A stretch of DNA of 64,000 nt. Source: Pseudomonadota bacterium (GTDB lineage: Bacteria > Pseudomonadota > Alphaproteobacteria > Dongiales > Dongiaceae). The first letter of the stretch is position 1; the number at the start of each line of letters is the position of its first letter. The notes below the pieces were generated by a model that was given only the letters and a program-made list of their open reading frames with translations, did no database searches and was not told the DNA's origin. Where the stretch lies: contig JACPDN010000005.1 of NCBI GenBank assembly GCA_016183985.1, positions 186,001-250,000 of the forward strand. Reading direction: 5' to 3'. Shown here one piece after another: positions 1-10,991 of the stretch. A program made the position numbers and the translations under genes.

Positions 1-508
1 CGGAAAAGAGCACGCGGCTCCCCGTCGGTGCCACGCGTTCGATGGCGAGACGGAGCTGCAGAATGGCCTGAGATGAGCCGATAAGCTCACCCTCTGCGCC
101 GGCGCGGTGTTTCAGTTCCTCGACCTCACGGCGCAGGCGCGCCGCTTCGAGCGCACGCTCGATCGTCAGCAGCAGGCGGTCGGACTTGAACGGCTTTTCG
201 ATGAAGTCATAGGCGCCATTTTTAATGGCTGTCACGGCCGTCTCGATATTGCCGTGGCCGCTGATCATGATGACGGGAATGTCTGAAAACTCGACCTTCA
301 GGATCTCGAGCAGTCCCATGCCATCGAGAGCGGAATTGTTCAGCCAGATATCGAGGACGATGAGATTTGGCCGCCGGGTGCGCAATTGCGCCAGGGCCGC
401 ATCGCTGTCCCCTGCCTCGCGTGTCTGGAAGCCTTCATCGCCGAGAATGCCGCTGATGAGCAAGCGGATGTCCGCCTCGTCATCGACGATGAGAATGTCC
501 CGCGCCAT
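1..508 (-). CDS. ntrX: Nitrogen assimilation response regulator NtrX (N-terminal receiver part; truncated by window start)
   Basis: Reverse strand from ATG at 508 reads MARDILIVDDEADIRLLISGILGDEGFQTREAG..., a receiver domain; directly downstream of ntrY. Confidence 0.85.
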   Translation of the reverse strand, partial: MARDILIVDDEADIRLLISGILGDEGFQTREAGDSDAALAQLRTRRPNLIVLDIWLNNSALDGMGLLEILKVEFSDIPVIMISGHGNIETAVTAIKNGAYDFIEKPFKSDRLLLTIERALEAARLRREVEELKHRAGAEGELIGSSQAILQLRLAIERVAPTGSRVLFS

Positions 509-538
509 ACGTCACTGCCCCATTCTGTCTTCTGGTGA

Positions 539-2839
539 CTATCTGCTGGCAATCTGCAGGCCGGGGGCCGTATCGGCACTGTCCGGCGACCGCATTTGCG
601 GTGCATCGAGTGGAAAACTCAACGTCACCACCGCCCCGCCACCCGGACGGTCTGCCAACGACAAACGACCACCATGGTCCTCCATGATCTTCTTGACGAT
701 AGCTAGCCCCAGACCGGTTCCCTTGCTGCGCGTCGTCACATAGGGTTCAGTCAGGCGCTCGCGGCCTTCCTTCGGCAAACCTTTGCCGTTGTCGGCAACA
801 CTGAGAAGCAATGCATCGCTCTCGCGTCTTATCCATAAATGGATATGCCCCGGCGTCAAGAGGCCATCCCGGCCAGTCGCGTCCCCCTCTTCCATGCGAC
901 CTTCGATCGCATCGGCGCCGTTCTGGAGCAGGTTTGTCAGTGCGCGATTGAACTGGCTCGAATCGCATTGGATCATGACCGGAATCTCGGGCAGGTCGAG
1001 CGAGTATTCGATTCCGGGATGCGCACTCTGCTGCAGGAAGACCAATTCCTTTGCCAGGGCGACAGGGCTTTCCGGATTGAGCACCGGCGCCGGCATGCGA
1101 GCGAAGGCGGAGAATTCATCGACCATCCGCCCGATGTCGCCAACTTGCCGGATGATGGTGTCGGTGCAGACCGTGAAGGTCTCGGGATCCTCGGTAATCT
1201 GCTTCAGGTATTTCCGTTTCAACCGCTCGGCTGACAGCTGAATTGGGGTTAACGGATTCTTGATCTCGTGGGCAATGCGCCGGGCGATATCGGACCAGGC
1301 CGCCTTGCGCTGCGCCGACAGCAGCTCCGTAACGTCATCGAAGGTGATGACCAGGCGCATGTGACCGTCCTCGCTCCGTTCGGACACCACGCGGACATGG
1401 AAGGTGCTGGTGGCACCATTCCGGTTCAAAGAAATCTGGCCATCGGCGACGCCTGAACTGCGATGCTGTGCTTGTCCCAACAACTCAGCCATTTCAGGAA
1501 CCAAGGCCGCAATAGGCTGTCCGATGCCCTGCTCCAGATCCTGACCGACAAGCGTCGACGCCGAGCGGTTGGCAAAGTCGACAATGCCGTTTTCGGTAAC
1601 ACCGATCACGCCCGCAGAAACGCCGGACAAAATGAGACCGGTGAGGCGGCTGCGGTCGTTGAGATCGCGGTTGGCCGCGATGAGGGCCGCCTGCTGGCTT
1701 TGCAATTGCGACGCCATGACATTGAATGTCCGACTGAGCGCCGCAAATTCGTCATTGCGCGACCCTACCCTAACACGGGCCGACATGTCGCCGTCGCCGA
1801 TCTTCTGGGCTGCCGAGGCCAAGCGCGAAACCGGTTTCACCAGCTTGCTCGCCGAGATGATGGCGTACCAGACTGCACCGAGCAACATCAACAGCGCCAA
1901 GACGGCATAGATGACGCCAGACGTGATCTGCAATGAGGAGCGATCTCGTTCCAGTTTATGATACAGCCGGGCTGCATCTTCCGTGCCCCGAACGGCGCTC
2001 AGCACGCGGTCGTCGATCAATCGGCCAGTATAGAGATAAAGTCCGACGACTGGATCCAATGCGACCAATGCCCGAACGCGGTCGCGGGTGGGTGAGACGA
2101 TGATCGCCGTTTCACCGCGGTCGGCCTGATCGAAAGACTCTTCCGGAATGTCGAGATCAAACTCCATCAAAACACTGAAGCTGGAGCGCGCCACAATCTG
2201 CATGCGCCGGTCTATAATGATTCCTTCAGACAAGTTCCGGAGATTGAGCTGGCGATCGAAGCTCGATTGGAACTGGTCCGGGTCGTTGATATCGATGAGC
2301 CCATTTGCACGCAATTCGGCCCCAATGGCGACGGTATCCGCCCCGATACGTTGCTGAGATTCCGCAAGATAGGAATTGGCAACATTAAGAGACGATTCGA
2401 CAGCGTTACTGATCCGTGTCGAGAACCAGTCGTTGAGACCAAAATTGAGGAATGCGACGGAAAAGATTGAAACGACAATGGTCGGCAGGACGGCGATAAG
2501 GCCGAACATCACGACCATTCGGGCGTGGAGCTGGGCGCCGGCCAAACCGCGGCGGCGGCCCATCCATAGCAGCACTGCCCGCCTCGCGATGATCGTCGCC
2601 AAGGCCAGAGCAACGACAAGATCACCCGTCAGCAGCCAGGTGATAGTGCGTGCCGGTTCGTCCGTATCCCAGACATCGGTCAGCGCCAAATAGGTGAGAA
2701 GTCCAAGACCCGCACCCAGTAACATCAGCGCAATGGCAAACAACCGTTCGAAGCCGATATCCACAGCCCAACGCTTGAGTGCACGACTGCGCGAGACCCG
2801 ACGCGGCCTTTCTACCAAATCGGGATGGGTCTCGGTCAC
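539..2839 (-). CDS. ntrY: Sensor histidine kinase NtrY
   Basis: 766 aa; N-terminal TM segments, HAMP-like region, PAS, HisKA (DIARRIAHEIKNPLTPIQLSAERLKRKY) and HATPase (DNGKGLP, GTGLGLAIVKKIMEDHGG). Confidence 0.93.
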   Translation of the reverse strand: MTETHPDLVERPRRVSRSRALKRWAVDIGFERLFAIALMLLGAGLGLLTYLALTDVWDTDEPARTITWLLTGDLVVALALATIIARRAVLLWMGRRRGLAGAQLHARMVVMFGLIAVLPTIVVSIFSVAFLNFGLNDWFSTRISNAVESSLNVANSYLAESQQRIGADTVAIGAELRANGLIDINDPDQFQSSFDRQLNLRNLSEGIIIDRRMQIVARSSFSVLMEFDLDIPEESFDQADRGETAIIVSPTRDRVRALVALDPVVGLYLYTGRLIDDRVLSAVRGTEDAARLYHKLERDRSSLQITSGVIYAVLALLMLLGAVWYAIISASKLVKPVSRLASAAQKIGDGDMSARVRVGSRNDEFAALSRTFNVMASQLQSQQAALIAANRDLNDRSRLTGLILSGVSAGVIGVTENGIVDFANRSASTLVGQDLEQGIGQPIAALVPEMAELLGQAQHRSSGVADGQISLNRNGATSTFHVRVVSERSEDGHMRLVITFDDVTELLSAQRKAAWSDIARRIAHEIKNPLTPIQLSAERLKRKYLKQITEDPETFTVCTDTIIRQVGDIGRMVDEFSAFARMPAPVLNPESPVALAKELVFLQQSAHPGIEYSLDLPEIPVMIQCDSSQFNRALTNLLQNGADAIEGRMEEGDATGRDGLLTPGHIHLWIRRESDALLLSVADNGKGLPKEGRERLTEPYVTTRSKGTGLGLAIVKKIMEDHGGRLSLADRPGGGAVVTLSFPLDAPQMRSPDSADTAPGLQIASR

Positions 2840-2842
2840 GGC

Positions 2843-4288
2843 CTAGCGGCTCCCGCGTGTCGGCTGCAGTTCAAGTTCCTTCAGCTTCTTGCGCAGGGTA
2901 TTGCGGTTGAGGCCGAGGAGATCGGCGGCCCGGATCTGATTACCACGCGTCGCTTCCATGGAAATGGAGAGCAACGGCCGTTCAATCTCGTGAAGGATTC
3001 GATCATAAAGACCGCGCGCGGGCAAGGCTCCCTCATGGGCATCGAAATAGGCCCGCAGGTGCTTTTCAACGGACTGGCCGAGCGTTTCGTCCGTGGCCTT
3101 GGCGCCCACATTGGCCGCCTGCTCCTGCGCCTTCAACTGCTCCGTTACAATCCGGGCGTCAATCGCGGGCTCGCTATAAAGGACCGCGATACGCCGCATC
3201 AGGTTCTCGAGCTCTCGCACATTGCCGGGCCAACGATGCCGTTTCAGCAAGGTCTGGGCATCCGGATCGAGGGTCTTGAGCGGCAGGCCCTCCGTAGCGA
3301 TGAGTTCAAGGAAATGCCGGGCGAGGTCGGGGATGTCTTCGACGCGGTCGCGCAGCGGCGGCAGCGTAATCGGCACGACGTTGAGGCGGTAATAGAGGTC
3401 TTCGCGGAAGCGGCCTTGCTGGATGAGCTGGCGCAGGTCGCGATGCGTCGCCGCCACGATCCGCACGTCGGCCCGAATCGGCGTCCGGCCGCCAACGGGC
3501 GTGAATTCGCCTGATTGCAGCACACGCAGAAGCCGGGTCTGCGCCTCAAGCGGCATATCGCCGATTTCGTCGAGGAAAAGCGTGCCGCCGGTCGCCGCCT
3601 CGAACTTGCCAATGCCGCGTTGAATGGCTCCGGTGAAGGCGCCTTTCTCGTGACCGAAGAGTTCGCTTTCAATCAGCTCGCGCGGGATAGCGGCCATGTT
3701 GACGGCGACGAAGGGTCGATCGCGACGGCGCCCGAAATCATGGAGCGCCCGCGCCACCAACTCCTTGCCGGTGCCGGATTCACCATGAATGAGTGCCGTC
3801 ATATCCGTGCCAACCAGCCGGGCGACCACGCGGTAGATTTCCTGCATGGCGGCGGAACGGCCGATGATTGGCAGCTTGTCTTCCTTGACCGACGTGTTCG
3901 TCGCGGTGGCAACGCTGTCATTGCGCGGACGCGTCAAGGCACGATCGACCGCTGCCGTCAGCGCCCCAAGATCGAACGGCTTGGGCAGATATTCAAAGGC
4001 GCCCCGCTCCGTCGCCTTGATGGCGGTGAGGATCGTGTTCTGGGCGCTCATGACGATGATGGGAATGTCGGGACGTTCGGCCTTGATGCGCGGGACGAGG
4101 TCGAGGCCATCACCGTCCGGCATCATCACATCGGTGATGATGACATCACCCTCCCCGCCTTTCACCCACTGCCATAAGGTTGCGGCGTTAGCGGCAGTCT
4201 TGACCTGATGGCCACGTTCGGCGAGCGCCTGGCTCAACACCATTCGGATGGCACGGTCATCATCTGCGATGAGAACGGTCTTGCTCAT
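2843..4288 (-). CDS. ntrC: Nitrogen regulation response regulator NtrC (sigma-54 activator); start taken at [11 protein letters not shown]
   Basis: Receiver domain, AAA+ GESGTGKE and GAFTGA motifs, C-terminal Fis-type HTH ([18 protein letters not shown]). Confidence 0.95.
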   Translation of the reverse strand: MSKTVLIADDDRAIRMVLSQALAERGHQVKTAANAATLWQWVKGGEGDVIITDVMMPDGDGLDLVPRIKAERPDIPIIVMSAQNTILTAIKATERGAFEYLPKPFDLGALTAAVDRALTRPRNDSVATATNTSVKEDKLPIIGRSAAMQEIYRVVARLVGTDMTALIHGESGTGKELVARALHDFGRRRDRPFVAVNMAAIPRELIESELFGHEKGAFTGAIQRGIGKFEAATGGTLFLDEIGDMPLEAQTRLLRVLQSGEFTPVGGRTPIRADVRIVAATHRDLRQLIQQGRFREDLYYRLNVVPITLPPLRDRVEDIPDLARHFLELIATEGLPLKTLDPDAQTLLKRHRWPGNVRELENLMRRIAVLYSEPAIDARIVTEQLKAQEQAANVGAKATDETLGQSVEKHLRAYFDAHEGALPARGLYDRILHEIERPLLSISMEATRGNQIRAADLLGLNRNTLRKKLKELELQPTRGSR

Positions 4289-4292
4289 TGGA

Positions 4293-5438
4293 TCATGCGT
4301 CTCCACGGCCATCGGCGATTGGTAGAATCACGGAAAAGATGGTTCGACCCGGCTGGCTATCGCAATCGATCAGCCCGCCATGGTCAGTCACAATCTTGGC
4401 GACAAGAGCAAGACCCAGCCCCTTGCCTCCTGCCTTGCCACTGACAAAGGGTTCGAACAGCTGTGCCTTCAACGCCTCAGGCACGCCACCGCCATTATCC
4501 TGCACGGTGATGACAAGACCGAGGCGACGGCGAGACGCCGTGCCGGGCTCGCTGACCGAAAGGCCGGGCCTGTAACGCGTGCTGAGAACGATAGCGCCGC
4601 CGGTTTCCGGGACTGCCTCGGCCGCATTCTTGAAAAGATTGAGAAAGACCTGGATCAGTTGATCGCGATTGCCGAGCACGGGTGGCAGCGACGGGTCGTA
4701 TTCCTCACGGAACGCCACATTCCTGCCGAAACCAGCCTGGGCCAAGCGCCGCACATGCTCCAGAACTTCGTGGATATTGACCGGCTGCATCGGGGCGGGC
4801 CGCGAGTCCGTAAAGACCTCCAGCCCGTTGACCATGCCGACGATGCGGTCGGTTTCCTCGCAGATCAGCTGAGTGAGCTGGCGATCACCCGGCGTGATCT
4901 TTGATTCCAGCAATTGGGCCGCGCCACGGATACCGGAGAGCGGATTCTTGACCTCATGCGCCAGCATGGCCGCAATGGCCTTTGCCGAACGCGCTGCGTC
5001 GCGACTGACCGCTTGCTGCGCCAGACGCCATTCCAGTCCACGATCCTGCAAGAGCACGGCGACATGACCGGCGGGTTGACTCAGCATCGCGACATCAACA
5101 GCCGCATGCTCGATCGTCAAACGGGGGCCAGACAATGACATATCGGCCTCGCCCACGGCACTGGCCCCCGCCCGCGCTGCGTCAATGAGGGCGAAGAGCG
5201 GGGAATCAGCGGCTATATGTTCGTTGAGTGGTTTCGAGATCAGCTGAGCGCGGCTCAACCCCAGCAAGGCTTCGGCCGCCGCATTGACGCTTGAGACACG
5301 GTTATTTGCATCGAGGGCGATGATGGCGAGCGGCAGCGCTTCCAGCAGTGCCAATGCGTCGGGCAGCAATGGGAGATTGCGGATCCCGGGTGCCAGGGCC
5401 AGCTTGGGGATTGCAGAAGCTGGCGCGGCACTGCTCAT
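4293..5438 (-). CDS. ntrB: Nitrogen regulation histidine kinase NtrB
   Basis: PAS domain plus HisKA ([22 protein letters not shown]) and HATPase motifs; adjacent to ntrC. Confidence 0.93.
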   Translation of the reverse strand: MSSAAPASAIPKLALAPGIRNLPLLPDALALLEALPLAIIALDANNRVSSVNAAAEALLGLSRAQLISKPLNEHIAADSPLFALIDAARAGASAVGEADMSLSGPRLTIEHAAVDVAMLSQPAGHVAVLLQDRGLEWRLAQQAVSRDAARSAKAIAAMLAHEVKNPLSGIRGAAQLLESKITPGDRQLTQLICEETDRIVGMVNGLEVFTDSRPAPMQPVNIHEVLEHVRRLAQAGFGRNVAFREEYDPSLPPVLGNRDQLIQVFLNLFKNAAEAVPETGGAIVLSTRYRPGLSVSEPGTASRRRLGLVITVQDNGGGVPEALKAQLFEPFVSGKAGGKGLGLALVAKIVTDHGGLIDCDSQPGRTIFSVILPIADGRGDA

Positions 5439-6424
5439 GCGGCTGCCTGCTGATCCAACTGCGGTTCATAGAATTCGCGGATGGCGGCCATGGCAGCCTC
5501 CGGTGTTTCCAGCGTGTTGATGCGCACGCGAAATTCTGCCGAGCCGGTGAGGCCTTTCGAATACCAGGCAACATGCTTGCGCGCGATTTTGAGGCCGGTA
5601 TCGCGTCCGTAATGCTCGATCATGGCTTCGTAATGGGCCATGAGCAGCTGGTATTGGCGCCACAATGGTGGGTCTTGCAAGCGCTCTCCGTCCTTCAGGA
5701 AGCGGATCACCTGATTGGGGAACCATGGACGGCCATAAGCGCCACGACCGATCATGACGCCATCGGCGCCGCTGAGATCGCGCGCCTCACGCGCCTTATC
5801 GACTGTCGTGATATCGCCGTTGACGACAACCGGAATTGAAACAGCCTCCTTGACCTTGCGCACAAAGCCCCAATCCGCCTCACCGGTATAAAGCTGCGCG
5901 CGCGTACGGCCATGGATGGTGATCATCTTGATGCCGCTCGCCTCGGCAATGCGGGCGAGGCTCGGTGCATTGAGGTTTGTGGAATCCCAACCCATGCGCA
6001 TCTTAAGCGTCACCGGCAGCTTCACGGCCTGCGCGGTCGCCTCGAGAATCTTGCCGGCATGGACTTCATCGCGCATCAGCGCCGAGCCGGCCTGGCCGTT
6101 CACGACCTTCTTCACCGGGCAGCCGAAATTGATATCGATGATGGCCGCACCGCGATCTTCGTTGAGTTTGGCTGCCTCGCCCATCACGCGCGGGTCGCAG
6201 CCGGCGAGCTGCACCGACATCGGCGCCTCTTCAGCGCAGTTGGTGATCATCTTCATCGTCTGGCGGGCCTGGCGGATCATCGCCTCGCTGGCGATCATCT
6301 CGGACACGACGAGGCCGGCACCTTCCTGCTTCACCAGGCGGCGGAACGGCATATCGGTGACGCCGGACATCGGAGCGAGGATGACCGGATCGTCGATCTT
6401 AATGGGACCAATCTGAATGCTCAT
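5435..6424 (-). CDS. dusB: tRNA-dihydrouridine synthase DusB (NifR3)
   Basis: [42 protein letters not shown]; conserved position upstream of ntrBC. Confidence 0.95.
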   Translation of the reverse strand: MSIQIGPIKIDDPVILAPMSGVTDMPFRRLVKQEGAGLVVSEMIASEAMIRQARQTMKMITNCAEEAPMSVQLAGCDPRVMGEAAKLNEDRGAAIIDINFGCPVKKVVNGQAGSALMRDEVHAGKILEATAQAVKLPVTLKMRMGWDSTNLNAPSLARIAEASGIKMITIHGRTRAQLYTGEADWGFVRKVKEAVSIPVVVNGDITTVDKAREARDLSGADGVMIGRGAYGRPWFPNQVIRFLKDGERLQDPPLWRQYQLLMAHYEAMIEHYGRDTGLKIARKHVAWYSKGLTGSAEFRVRINTLETPEAAMAAIREFYEPQLDQQAAA

Positions 6425-6516
6425 TTTTCAGGCAACCGATTTCAATGCCTAATTCTTAGGCGATTTCTAACCGGTTCTCTCGCAATTGCAACAAAAAAGC
6501 TGTGGGGCGTCGAAAA

Positions 6517-7317
6517 TCAGCCGAGCAGCACATCCTTGACGAATTTGACGCCCGGATAGCCCAGGGTAAGGAGCAAATAGCCCGCCAGAACCCATCTGGC
6601 GGCGCGCCGGCCGCGGATTCCGGTCATGCGATGGGTAACAAGCAGCACGACCAGAACCAGGAACGCGAGAACCGAAAGCAGCACCTTATGGCTGAGTTCC
6701 GGCCAGGATCCGCTTTCCATGAAAGTGTTGGCAAAGCCGCTGGCAAGAGCCGCCGCCATGAAAATGGCCGCCCAGGTCAACAATTTGATTTGCAATCCTT
6801 CCGCCTCCAGAAGCGGCGGCAAGGCGCGTTCGGCCCAGCCCGATTGGCGCCTTTTAAGGGCTCGCTCCTGAACCAGTACGGCCAGCCCGGCAATCGCCCC
6901 TAGCGTCAGGACGCCATAGCTTGCCACAGCCAGGACCACATGGGCACGGAACCAAGCCGCCGATGCAATGGCAGGCGTCGGCTCGCTGAATGAGGCAAAG
7001 AGCAGCGCCAAAAGTGCAAAAAGGACCAGATAAGGCAGCAAGAGTGCTGCCAGGCGAAAGGCTTCCCCATTCACCGCGCTGAGGGCCGCAAAGGCGAGCA
7101 GCGAGACGGCACAGCTCGCCCATAAATTGGCGGAAAGCCCGGCTTCCCAGCCATGGGCCATCGATTGCGCGAAGACGCCGCCGCTGCCGGCAATGGCAGC
7201 GGCCAGGAACAGCCAGAACTGGAAATTGCGCTGCAGCTTGGCGGTGATGGCGAGGACAGCTAGCGGCAAAAGAGTCAGCAGGCCGGCGATTTGCAGATTC
7301 AGGGGGCTCGACATGGC
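6517..7317 (-). CDS. Cytochrome c assembly / CcsA-YpjD family inner-membrane protein
   Basis: Multi-TM protein with HVVLAVASYGVLTLGAIAGLAVLVQERALK and WPELSHKVLLSVLAFLVL; start taken at MSSPLNLQ. Confidence 0.75.
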   Translation of the reverse strand, partial: AMSSPLNLQIAGLLTLLPLAVLAITAKLQRNFQFWLFLAAAIAGSGGVFAQSMAHGWEAGLSANLWASCAVSLLAFAALSAVNGEAFRLAALLLPYLVLFALLALLFASFSEPTPAIASAAWFRAHVVLAVASYGVLTLGAIAGLAVLVQERALKRRQSGWAERALPPLLEAEGLQIKLLTWAAIFMAAALASGFANTFMESGSWPELSHKVLLSVLAFLVLVVLLVTHRMTGIRGRRAARWVLAGYLLLTLGYPGVKFVKDVLLG

Positions 7318-7378
7318 GCGCATTATGGTGAGGCGCCGCCCCCTTGGCAAACCAGATCGGATGCCCTAGAGAGCCATC

Positions 7379-8575
7379 ATGTCACAGGCTCAGAATCCCC
7401 AAAAACCCAAGGTCTTTGCCCTTATCGTCGCAGCCGGCAGCGGCAGCCGCATGGGCACGGACATGCCCAAGCAATACTTGCCTTTGGGCGGCAAGACCGT
7501 GCTTCGCCATAGTCTCGAAACCTTCCTTGCCCATCCACACATTAGCGGCGTGCGGGTCGTCATCAACGATGCCCTGCGCGATCTCTATGATGCTGCAACA
7601 GCGGGACTCGATCTGATGCCCCCGGTTGCCGGTGGCGGGCGCCGTCAGGATTCGGTCCGGCTTGGGCTCGAAAGCCTCGCCGGCGAAACGCCCGATCTGG
7701 TGCTAATCCATGATGCGGCGCGGCCGTTCATCGATGCCGGCACGATCGACCGGACGATCGATACCCTTGCCACCCATGACGGTGCCTTGGTCGCCGTGCC
7801 GGTGGTCGACACGCTGAAGCGTGGCGCCGCGGATGGCGATACCACTTTCAGCGGCGCCACGGTCGACCGCAACGGATTATGGCGGGCGCAGACCCCGCAA
7901 GGCTTCCGCTTCGCCCCGCTGCTGGACGCGCATCGGCGGTTGGCCGCCGGACCGGAAATGACCGACGACGCCGCCGTTGCCGAAGCAGCCGGCATGAAGG
8001 TTGCGCTCGTCCTGGGACACGAGAACAATTTCAAGATCACGGCTCCGGCCGACCTCGAACGCGCGGAGCGCCTGATGAGCGAGCAGATGGAATACAGAAC
8101 CGGCAATGGCTTCGACGTGCATCGCCTGATACCTGGCGATGGCGTCATTATGTGCGGTGTGACGATACCCCATCATCAGAAGCTCGAAGGCCATTCCGAC
8201 GCTGATGTCGGCATGCATGCGCTGACCGATGCGATCCTGGGTGCCATAGGTGCCGGCGATATCGGCCAGCATTTCCCGCCTTCGGACCCGCAATGGCGCG
8301 GCGCCGCGTCATGGAAGTTCCTGGCCCATGCAGCGAAGTTGGTGGCCGACAAGGGCGGGCGCATCGCGCATTGCGACATCACCATCATCTGCGAGAAGCC
8401 AAAGGTCGGGCCGCACCGCGCCGCCATGCAGGCCAAGCTTGCGGAAATCCTGGGAGTCGCGCTCGACCGCGTGAGCGTGAAGGCGACGACCACCGAGCAA
8501 TTGGGCTTTACCGGCCGCGGCGAAGGCATCGCCGCCCAGGCGACGGCAACCGTCGCCCTGCCCATCACAGCCTGA
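7379..8575 (+). CDS. ispDF: Bifunctional IspD/IspF (MEP cytidylyltransferase / MECDP synthase)
   Basis: IspD LIVAAGSGSRMGTDMPKQYLPLGGK, then IspF GNGFDVHRL...HSDADVGMHALTDAILGA and KATTTEQLGFTGRGEGIAAQA in one ORF. Confidence 0.97.
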   Translation: MSQAQNPQKPKVFALIVAAGSGSRMGTDMPKQYLPLGGKTVLRHSLETFLAHPHISGVRVVINDALRDLYDAATAGLDLMPPVAGGGRRQDSVRLGLESLAGETPDLVLIHDAARPFIDAGTIDRTIDTLATHDGALVAVPVVDTLKRGAADGDTTFSGATVDRNGLWRAQTPQGFRFAPLLDAHRRLAAGPEMTDDAAVAEAAGMKVALVLGHENNFKITAPADLERAERLMSEQMEYRTGNGFDVHRLIPGDGVIMCGVTIPHHQKLEGHSDADVGMHALTDAILGAIGAGDIGQHFPPSDPQWRGAASWKFLAHAAKLVADKGGRIAHCDITIICEKPKVGPHRAAMQAKLAEILGVALDRVSVKATTTEQLGFTGRGEGIAAQATATVALPITA

Positions 8576-8585
8576 GGATCTCGCC

Positions 8586-9059
8586 ATGGACGTCGCCGGC
8601 CTTCTCGATCTCTACCGGCAGAGCGGCCTTAAGATCGCGACGGCCGAGAGCTGCACCGGCGGACTGGTAGCGGCCAGTCTCACAGCCATTGCCGGGTCAT
8701 CCGATGTCTTCGAGCGCGGCTGGGTGACTTATTCCAATGAGGCCAAGAGCGAAAGCCTTGGTGTGCCGGCAGAACTTATCATCGAAAAAGGCGCTGTCAG
8801 CTCGGAAGTGGCGGAGCAGATGGCACGCGGGGCTTTGCGCCGCTCAGGCGCCGATGTTGCTGTCTCAATCACCGGCATCGCCGGGCCAGGCGGCGGATCC
8901 GAGGAGAAGCCTGTCGGCCTGGTCTATATCGGCCTTGCCCGCACGGACGGATGGTCGCAGGTCGAGCGCTGTGTTTTCCCAGGCAATCGCGACGCGGTGC
9001 GCGCTCATTCGGTGGCCCGTGCCCTTGCTCATCTGGCAACGGCGCTGACCGCCCAGTAA
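8586..9059 (+). CDS. pncC: CinA C-terminal family protein (nicotinamide-nucleotide amidase)
   Basis: KIATAESCTGGLVAASLTAIAGSSDVFERGWVTYSNEAK...SITGIAGPGGGSEEKPVGLVYIG. Confidence 0.92.
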   Translation: MDVAGLLDLYRQSGLKIATAESCTGGLVAASLTAIAGSSDVFERGWVTYSNEAKSESLGVPAELIIEKGAVSSEVAEQMARGALRRSGADVAVSITGIAGPGGGSEEKPVGLVYIGLARTDGWSQVERCVFPGNRDAVRAHSVARALAHLATALTAQ

Positions 9060-9068
9060 GGCATTTAG

Positions 9069-9869
9069 GTGACGCGGATCCTCGGTATCGATTTCTCTGG
9101 CGCCCAGGATGCCGGCCGCAAGATCTGGATCGCTGAGGCTCGACGCACCGACGGGCCGATCGAGATCGATGACTGTCGCCCGGCAATCGATCTGCATGGC
9201 GGCAGCCGGCTGCCCGAGATCGCGATTGCCGCATTGGCCCGGCACATCGTCGCGGAGCCCGACACCATTGCCGGCTGCGACTTTCCCTTCAGCCTGCCGA
9301 TCGATCTGGTCTCGGCCAAGGACTGGTGCAGTTTTGCGCTCAATTTCCGGCGGCGCTTCGTCGACCCGTTGAGCTTCCACGATCTCTGCCATCAGGCGAC
9401 GGGCGGGCTCGAAATCAAGCGCCGCACGGATCGCGAAGATAGGACGCCGTTCAATTCCTTCAACCTGCGTCTCTATCGCCAAACCTGGTGGGGGATCGGC
9501 CATCTATTGGCGCCACTCGTTGCAGGAGATGCAGTAAGGGTCTGGCCGCAGATGACGCGCACCGCCGGCAGGCCGACGATTGTCGAAGTCTGTGCCGCAT
9601 GCAGCTTGATCCGTCTCGATTGCTACCCTTCATACAAGGGCCGGACAAAGAAGCATCGAGACGCCCGCAAGCGCATTCTCGATCTGTTGATAGCCCGCGA
9701 TTTTCTGGTACCTCCGAAACGGGCGATGCGCAACATGCTGCTGGATAACCAAGGCGGCGATGCGCTTGATGCAGTGATCGGTGCCATTGCCGTCAATCGC
9801 TCGAGCCTGGGCGCCAAGCGCGATCGCTTCGACCGAATGGAAGGACGCGTCTTCTTCGATCTGGGCTAG
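9069..9869 (+). CDS. DUF429-type protein
   Basis: GTG start; MTRILGIDFSGAQDAGRKIWIAEA and C-terminal GGDALDAVIGAIAV resemble the DUF429 family. Confidence 0.65.
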   Translation: MTRILGIDFSGAQDAGRKIWIAEARRTDGPIEIDDCRPAIDLHGGSRLPEIAIAALARHIVAEPDTIAGCDFPFSLPIDLVSAKDWCSFALNFRRRFVDPLSFHDLCHQATGGLEIKRRTDREDRTPFNSFNLRLYRQTWWGIGHLLAPLVAGDAVRVWPQMTRTAGRPTIVEVCAACSLIRLDCYPSYKGRTKKHRDARKRILDLLIARDFLVPPKRAMRNMLLDNQGGDALDAVIGAIAVNRSSLGAKRDRFDRMEGRVFFDLG

Positions 9870-10249
9870 AGTATCGCCACGCAATCGATTTCAATGCGGG
9901 CGCCCAGGGCGAGGCCAGCAACGGCAATCCCGGAACGCGCCGGTTGGTGATCGCCGAAGAATTCGCCGTAGATCTTGTTGAAGGCGAAGAAGTCGCCCAT
10001 GTCGGCGAAATAGACCGTGCATTTGACAACGCGGTCGAGACTGGCACCGGCGGCGGCAAGCGCTTCCTTCATATAGGTCAGAGCTTGGCGTGCCTCGGAC
10101 TCCAACCCACCCGGCACAAGTTTGAGTTCGCCCGGCAAATGTCCGATGACGCCGGAAACATGGATCGTGTCGCCGGCACGAACTGCTGAGCAGAACGGCA
10201 GCACCTGAGGCAACGAGTCCAGGCGATAAGTTTGCAATTTCGTGACCAT
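9866..10249 (-). CDS. RidA/YER057c/UK114 family protein
   Basis: About 127 aa; RAGDTIHVSGVIG, ALTYMKEALAAAGASLDRVVKCTVYFADMGDF, RSGIAVAGLALGARIEIDCVA. Confidence 0.9.
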   Translation of the reverse strand: MVTKLQTYRLDSLPQVLPFCSAVRAGDTIHVSGVIGHLPGELKLVPGGLESEARQALTYMKEALAAAGASLDRVVKCTVYFADMGDFFAFNKIYGEFFGDHQPARSGIAVAGLALGARIEIDCVAIL

Positions 10250-10414
10250 CGACGTCTCCCCGTATTGGCAAGCTCGGCGCGATCTTTTCGCAGGCGCGGT
10301 AGAAAGCGCAAACGAAATATTCTGACCCTACCTTCTCCTCGACCCTGCGCGCAAAACGGGCTTAGGATCACGACGTCGTTCTGGAATGCATAAGATTTCT
10401 GGGAGGAAGAAAGA

Positions 10415-10984
10415 ATGGCTGTTTCAATTCATCCGGCCGTCGACAAGGGGTTCAAGCCGGCAAAGCCGGTTTTCGCCGGCGGCACTCTCCACTGCAAATG
10501 CGCCAAAGACCAGGTCGAAGTAAAGGTCGGCGGACAGACGGCGCACAACCATGTTTGTGGCTGCACGAAGTGCTGGAAGCCGGCGGGGGCACTTTTCAGC
10601 CAGATCGCCGTCGTATCGCGTGACAAGCTCAGTGTCACAAAGCATGCCGAGAAGTTGAAGGTCGTCGATACCAACGCGCCCCTGCAGCGCTACGCTTGCA
10701 CCGGCTGCGGCACGCATATGTATGCGCGCATCGAGAACAAGAACCATCCCCTCTATGGCCTCGACTTCGTTCATACCGAACTTTCAGATGAGGAAGGCTG
10801 GTCGCCGCCTGAATTCGCGGCCTTCGTGTCGTCGATCATCGAGAGCGGCGCAGATCCGGCCAATATGGGCGTGGTGCGCGGGCGGCTGCGGGAGCTAAAA
10901 CTGGAGCCCTATGATTGCCTGTCGCCGCCAATCATGGATCTCATTGCCACCCATACAGCAAAGCAGAAGGGCGTGTTGAAGTAG
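10415..10984 (+). CDS. gfa: S-(hydroxymethyl)glutathione synthase (GFA family)
   Basis: LHCKC...[24 protein letters not shown]...[27 protein letters not shown]. Confidence 0.92.
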   Translation: MAVSIHPAVDKGFKPAKPVFAGGTLHCKCAKDQVEVKVGGQTAHNHVCGCTKCWKPAGALFSQIAVVSRDKLSVTKHAEKLKVVDTNAPLQRYACTGCGTHMYARIENKNHPLYGLDFVHTELSDEEGWSPPEFAAFVSSIIESGADPANMGVVRGRLRELKLEPYDCLSPPIMDLIATHTAKQKGVLK

Positions 10985-10991
10985 CACCGCG

